From Martelella sp. AD-3 (lineage in GTDB: Bacteria > Pseudomonadota > Alphaproteobacteria > Rhizobiales > Rhizobiaceae): a DNA stretch of 64,000 nt. Shown piece after piece: positions 60,064 to 64,000 of this stretch (position 1 is the stretch's first letter; each line of letters begins with the position of its first letter). The stretch covers positions 248,001 to 312,000 of the forward strand of contig NZ_CP014276.1 in the NCBI RefSeq assembly GCF_001578105.1. Reading direction: 5' to 3'. The position numbers were made by a program, and so were the translations under genes. The notes under the pieces were generated by a model that saw only the letters and a list, made by a program, of their open reading frames with translations, did not search any database and had not been told where the DNA came from.

Positions 60064-60380
60064 TGAGTGGGTCCTTTCATGCACTTATGGATACGACCAG
60101 CCGTCGTGTTCGATGCGCAAGGGTGCTTCGGGCCGCGTGGGGCGGGGAGAATCTTCTCGACGTCCACCACTTCCTCTTGTTCCTCATACGCTCCGCCATT
60201 TCCGAACAGGATGTCATCGTCGAAATCGGCGATCAGGTAGGAGCCTCCCCGTAAAATGTTCCGCGCGGGGCCATCGAATCAATTCAACGTGCCAATGTGA
60301 ACCCCGTTTGCGGGTTTACGGCCTAAGGGCTACACGTCAGCAAAAGTGCGTCAGAACCAACTCTCGGTGGAAACGGCGGG

Positions 60381-60403
60381 TCAGTTCTCAGTGGCAATCA
60401 ACA
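60381..60403. repeat. 23-base repeat shared with 34648-34670
   Basis: It differs at two positions from the copy at 34648-34670 and is preceded by a related direct repeat (CTCTCGGTGG at 60361-60370), as seen at the ends of some IS. No transposase remains beside it. Confidence 0.45.
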
Positions 60404-61113
60404 AAGAGACGCTGCGACGTCGGATCGTTTCGAGCTGTTGCCAACCTGATCAGCGCGGTGCATTCGGGCAACGGCGGCGGGCTTCGGCCCGGTTTTCGTT
60501 GAAGTCACCGATGAAACCTTCAATGCCGCGTGCGAAACGTGCCAAAGAGCTCCGGCTTCTGGTGTGGCCTGCACAATTTTCATCGCTGAAAGGACGGTTC
60601 GTCATAACATAATCCTCACTATAGTCGTTAATTTGTACGAACCAATATACGTCCAACAAAGATGGACGAGCTACCGCTGTATCCGCATCGTTTCTATGCG
60701 CCTAGCGCATCACTCAGGGCGTGGAACGCAAGATTCCGGTTAAAAGTGAGAGTTTCGGATATTCCGACGTAACTTTTCGATGTTGGCCATGCAAACAGCG
60801 CATGCCTTCTCGGCGCAGATTATACGTACCTCTGAGACCAATACCGAGGCCGCCCAAGCCAGTGCGCGAAAGCGCCAGCACATTCCTGGCTTACGTGGCT
60901 GACCACAGCACTGCATCTTTTCTCCTACAGATACGATGCCTTTGCCGCGCCTGAGGCGGCAACCAACGCCTTGTGCAGCCTGAAGTCCTCTAAAAGCCGC
61001 ATTTCACCTTTTGTCCGTCTCCCAAAAAGCGGCATGCCAAGGGACAGATACCACGCGTTCGCTTCGGGGCAATCTTCGCCGAAATGACAAATCTCAACTG
61101 ATACAATCACTTA

Positions 61114-61131
61114 TTTGATTACTAATTCAAA
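61114..61131. promoter_or_regulatory. AT-rich inverted repeat upstream of the aldolase operon
   Basis: TTTGA (61114-61118) and TCAAA (61127-61131) are inverted arms around an AT-rich centre of 8 bases. It lies about 280 bases before the first gene of the operon. It could be an operator for a GntR-type or other regulator outside the window. Weak evidence. Confidence 0.25.
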
Positions 61132-61406
61132 AATATCTACTATTGATCATTTTATATCTTGTCGAACCACGGGAAAGTGAGTAAGCATCAATGCTAACAC
61201 GTAGCAGCACAATCACTGCGAACGATGTGAGCTGCAGAAGCCTTGCCAGCTTTCGGCGAAATGCAGTTTTGCGCAGCTGCCTTTCAAAGAGCGCTCTTAG
61301 GGCTTTCTGCCGTGTCCGGGACACTGCGATGCTGCGGCTCAGACCAGACTTAGGCGCGGGGCAGTGGCCTTGAAGAAGGTGCGCTTCCTGCAGCAAGGAA
61401 AGACAA

Positions 61407-62399
61407 ATGACCAAGGCACTCGAAAGCGCGCACGACCACCACACAGGCATCTGGCCTGTTATGCTGACCCCGTTTACCGAGAACCTCGAAATCGACTGGG
61501 CGTCGCTTGAAAATCTGATCGACTGGTATCTGGCGGCCGGCGTTCACGGTCTTTTCGCCAACTGCCAGTCGAGCGAGATGTTCTTTCTGAGCGATGCCGA
61601 ATCGGAAAAGCTGACCCGTTTCGTCGTCGACTATGTTGATGGCCGTGCGCCGGTTGTTGCGTCGGGCCACACCGGCAATGCGCCCGGCCATCAAGCAGAG
61701 CAACTGCAGGCGATTGCTGAATGCGGCGTTGACAGCGTCATCATGATCTCCAATCGGCTGGCCGCTCAGGATCAATCCGATACCATAGTCCTGGAAAATC
61801 TCGCTGCTCTGACAGAAAAGCTGCCGACCAATGTCGGCCTTGGCGTTTATGAGTGCCCCTACCCCTATAAACGCCTCTTGAGCGAAGAAGCCGTATCATG
61901 GGCCGCGAAGTCCGGTCGCTTCACTTTTCTCAAAGATACCTGCTGCAACATCGAGATGCTGCGCCGACGCGCCGAACTGGCTAAGGGAAGCCGGCTGCAT
62001 ATCGCCAACGCCAATGCCCAGACGCTCCTGGAGAGCATGAAAGCAGGCTGCCATGGCTACAGCGGCGTGATGGCAAACTTCCATCCTGCACTTTATGTCT
62101 GGCTGTTTGAAAAATGGCAGAAAGAGCCCGAAAAAGCGGAGATTCTGTCCAAATTCCTGTCGCTGGCCGCCCTGACAGAAAGCATGAGTTACCCAGCCTG
62201 CGCCAAGGATTTTCAGAAAGCCGTCGGCAATTTTGCATCAGTGAAATGCCGTTCGCTGACCACCGGCAGCTACTTCGACAATCATGTCTCGTCGACAGTT
62301 TCGCAGATGATTGCTCTCGGAGACTGGCTGAGCCAGACGCTTGAACTCGGCCTTCCCGCAACGGCTTCTCAACCGGAAAGCCGGGTTGCGGCCGAGTAG
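61407..62399 (+). CDS. Dihydrodipicolinate synthase / N-acetylneuraminate lyase family aldolase
   Basis: The 330-residue TIM-barrel protein starts TGIWPVMLTPFTENLEIDWA, the usual DapA-family beginning. Schiff-base Lys176 lies in FTFLKDTCCN and the catalytic Tyr148 in GVYECPYPYK. The GTTGE-type loop is replaced by NCQSSEMFFLS, so it is not a classical DapA and more likely a keto-acid or sialic-acid-like aldolase/dehydratase. It is followed after 35 bases by a sialidase-like gene and then a TctC-type transport protein, so the cluster may degrade a nonulosonic or sugar acid. The ATG at 61407 has AAGGAAAG upstream. Confidence 0.88.
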   Translation: MTKALESAHDHHTGIWPVMLTPFTENLEIDWASLENLIDWYLAAGVHGLFANCQSSEMFFLSDAESEKLTRFVVDYVDGRAPVVASGHTGNAPGHQAEQLQAIAECGVDSVIMISNRLAAQDQSDTIVLENLAALTEKLPTNVGLGVYECPYPYKRLLSEEAVSWAAKSGRFTFLKDTCCNIEMLRRRAELAKGSRLHIANANAQTLLESMKAGCHGYSGVMANFHPALYVWLFEKWQKEPEKAEILSKFLSLAALTESMSYPACAKDFQKAVGNFASVKCRSLTTGSYFDNHVSSTVSQMIALGDWLSQTLELGLPATASQPESRVAAE

Positions 62400-62434
62400 A
62401 CTGAACGACCACTGTTATCGAAGAGGAGGAGACC

Positions 62435-63517
62435 TTGTCGATGATGAATGTAAAGCTACAGACAAAAACCTTTATCGTTCCGCCAGACCATACCCTGTTT
62501 CGGAACTGCCACGCTTCCACTGTTATTGTCCTCCCAGACAATACCCGGCTCACCGCCTTTTTCGGCGGTGAGCGCGAAGGCGAAGGCGATGTCGCCATCT
62601 GGACCGTGCGCGGAGACGGCGAAAGCTGGGAAACCCCCCGCCGCCTCTTTGCCGAGGACGGCCTTGCGCACTGGAATCCGGTTCTCCTCAACGAAGGCAA
62701 TACGGTCTGGCTATTCTACAAGGTCGGCCCGACGGTCCACACATGGACGACGCGCTGGAGCCTCTCGCATGATGGCGGACTGACATGGTCAAAGCCAACT
62801 GAGCTGGTTCCCGGTGACAGCGGACCGCGAGGCCCGGTGAAGAACAAGCTTCTTGTGATGTCCAATGGTGAATGGCTGGCTCCGGCTTCGGTTGAAACCG
62901 AAGAGATCTGGGATGCATTCGCGGATATTTCCGCAGACGAAGGCGAAAGCTGGACCCGCTGCGATGTTCCCTTCACCCACCACAGCAATAGTGACCCGCA
63001 CGATAATGGCGGCGTCTGGGGCGGGCTGGCCGAAAACGCTTTGTGGGAAACCGATCCGCAGAAGGTTTTCAGATGGGATGGGGTGATCCAGCCAAGCGCG
63101 TGGGAATCGGCTCCGGGCAAAATCCATATGCTGATGCGCTCGACCCGCGGTCACCTTTACAGAACAGATTCCGATGATTTCGGCCGGACATGGTCTGAGG
63201 CCTATCCGACCGGAACCGTCAATAACAATTCCGGCATCGATGTTGCCGAAACCGGCGGCGTACTTGCGCTTGCCTATAACCCGAATGGCGGCAACTGGGG
63301 CCGTCGTACGCCTCTTTCCCTGGCGCTTTCAAATGATAATGCCAAAACTTTTCAACGAGTTATCGACCTCGAGACTGAAGAGGGCGAGTTCTCGTATCCG
63401 GCAATCATTGCCAGAGGCAAAGAGCTTCACCTGACTTACACACACAACCGTAAGTCAATCGTCTACTGCCATTTGACACTGGAGGATGGCTCGTTTTCCG
63501 GTCTGCAAAAGAGATAG
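62435..63517 (+). CDS. BNR-repeat sialidase-like protein without signal peptide
   Basis: The 360-residue protein is a six-bladed beta-propeller of sialidase type with four Asp-boxes: SHDGGLTW (111-118), SADEGESW (166-173), SDDFGRTW (246-253) and SNDNAKTF (299-306). An N-terminal FRNCHASTVIVLPDNTRLTA takes the place of the FRIP region. No signal peptide is seen, so it should be cytoplasmic and act on imported oligosaccharides, or be a non-catalytic homologue. AGGAGG at 62424-62429 suits either the TTG at 62435 or the ATG at 62441. It is co-transcribed with the aldolase upstream. Confidence 0.85.
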   Translation: MSMMNVKLQTKTFIVPPDHTLFRNCHASTVIVLPDNTRLTAFFGGEREGEGDVAIWTVRGDGESWETPRRLFAEDGLAHWNPVLLNEGNTVWLFYKVGPTVHTWTTRWSLSHDGGLTWSKPTELVPGDSGPRGPVKNKLLVMSNGEWLAPASVETEEIWDAFADISADEGESWTRCDVPFTHHSNSDPHDNGGVWGGLAENALWETDPQKVFRWDGVIQPSAWESAPGKIHMLMRSTRGHLYRTDSDDFGRTWSEAYPTGTVNNNSGIDVAETGGVLALAYNPNGGNWGRRTPLSLALSNDNAKTFQRVIDLETEEGEFSYPAIIARGKELHLTYTHNRKSIVYCHLTLEDGSFSGLQKR

Positions 63518-63555
63518 ACAGACCGGGAATAACCAGCACAACAAGGGAGTTGAGA

Positions 63556-64000
63556 ATGCTGAAAGCAATTGGACTGGCGCTTTGTGGCGTACTGGCTTTG
63601 GCCAGCGTGCAGGCCACAGCGCAGGAGCTGACTTATCCGAAGAAGAACATCACCGTCATCATCCCGAAGAATCCGGGTGGCGGCACGGATACCTCAGCCC
63701 GCCTGACACTGGAGTATGCCAAGAAATACCTGCCGGAAGGCGTGATTTTCGTTCCGGAAAACAAGCCCGCTGGCAACGGCGTGACGGGCCTGATCGAGGC
63801 TGCCCGCGCAAAGCCCGATGGGCAGACACTGGTCATGACCACCGTTGAACTGGCTATGTTCCCGCATCAGAACAAGTCGCCGGTCAACTACGAGAACTTC
63901 ACCGGTCTTTATGCACCGATCGCCGACCCGGCTTCTCTGGTTGTCAACGCCGACAGCCCGTACAAGACGCTGGAGGATTTCGTCGAAGCTGCCAAGGAAA
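63556..64000 (+). CDS. Tripartite tricarboxylate transporter binding protein (TctC family), 3' end outside window
   Basis: The frame starts MLKAIGLALCGVLALASVQA with a signal peptide (cleavage after TAQ near residue 23) and continues ELTYPKKNITVIIPKNPGGG, then TDTSARLTLEYAKKYLP and PENKPAGNGVTGLIEAARAK, PDGQTLVMTT. These are the early conserved segments of TctC/Bug periplasmic receptors. It binds an organic acid for the TctAB permease, which should be encoded to the right of the window. It lies 38 bases after the sialidase-like gene in the same operon. GGGAG upstream supports the ATG at 63556. Confidence 0.9.
   Translation, partial: MLKAIGLALCGVLALASVQATAQELTYPKKNITVIIPKNPGGGTDTSARLTLEYAKKYLPEGVIFVPENKPAGNGVTGLIEAARAKPDGQTLVMTTVELAMFPHQNKSPVNYENFTGLYAPIADPASLVVNADSPYKTLEDFVEAAKE

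Larger units (their letters stand above)
60064..61406. other. Gene-free region with a repeat and AT-rich upstream DNA
   Basis: About 1.3 kb without a convincing gene. It holds the 23-base repeat at 60381-60403, shared with 34648-34670, in degraded DNA that looks like an IS end. An AT-rich stretch at 61090-61150 contains an inverted repeat and probably the promoter of the aldolase operon. Frames such as 60113-60502 and 60925-61110 (minus) have no recognisable product. Confidence 0.45.

Noticed and set aside
1..64000. CRISPR arrays, rRNA genes, riboswitches and phage structural genes
   Set aside because: I looked for regularly spaced repeats, rRNA segments, common riboswitch cores and phage gene blocks and saw none.

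Overview
The window looks like part of a large repABC-type replicon (chromid or megaplasmid) of a Rhizobiales / Rhizobiaceae-like alphaproteobacterium. The evidence is a complete repA-repB-repC operon with an antisense RNA between repB and repC, high GC, typical rhizobial dispersed palindromes, many ABC/TRAP/TTT uptake systems with LacI and IclR regulators, and rhizobial IS types (IS3, IS110, IS630, IS66, IS481). I cannot name the genus. A CCA-encoding tRNA-Ile(CAT) lies about 23 kb from repABC, which favours a chromid over a dispensable plasmid.

Layout. 1-2433: cyclase-family hydrolase (cut at the left edge), tRNA-Ile2 and a SIMPL-domain periplasmic protein. 2671-9254: minus-strand operon of a sugar-type ABC importer, a cytoplasmic sulfatase and its LacI regulator, with a palindromic operator upstream. 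9505-17368: TRAP transporter plus aromatic meta-cleavage genes (extradiol dioxygenase, flavin hydroxylase, FAH-type hydrolase), an IclR regulator and a carboxymuconolactone-decarboxylase homologue. 17575-19076: hipBA toxin-antitoxin. 19338-21932: an FtsK-like translocase without membrane segments. 21933-24588: gene-poor pre-rep region with two parS-like palindromes and an IS481 relic. 24589-28328: repABC. 28429-32225: Phd/PIN toxin-antitoxin, tyrosine recombinase, DUF1403 protein and ScpB. 32299-34670: nested IS debris.

34665-48347: a probably acquired catabolic island, with LacI, sugar ABC importer, a frameshifted isomerase, two Gfo/Idh/MocA oxidoreductases, a 3-mercaptopyruvate sulfurtransferase, a D-2-hydroxyacid dehydrogenase with Fe-S and CCG domains, and a second isomerase. 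48568-49440: IS110 and IS66 relics. 49529-56825: an envelope thiol-redox island, with a catalytically dead L,D-transpeptidase-like lipoprotein, DoxDA, a two-component system, DsbD, DsbA and an active-type L,D-transpeptidase. Two copies of a CTTAAG-N5-CTTAAG tandem box precede the dead transpeptidase-like gene and the dsbD operon / regulator pair. 57020-60063: relic of a conjugation ATPase, a Tat-exported alpha/beta hydrolase that looks acquired, and a periplasmic protein of unknown function. 61407-64000: DapA/NanA-type aldolase, a cytoplasmic BNR sialidase-like protein and the start of a TctC-type binding protein (cut at the right edge).

The most interesting points are (i) the apparent regulon defined by the duplicated CTTAAG box, joining periplasmic disulfide reduction, thiosulfate/quinone chemistry and L,D-transpeptidases (one without catalytic residues), and (ii) the clustering around the repABC origin of chromosome-type maintenance functions: a soluble FtsK, a Xer-like recombinase and an ScpB paralogue paired with DUF1403.
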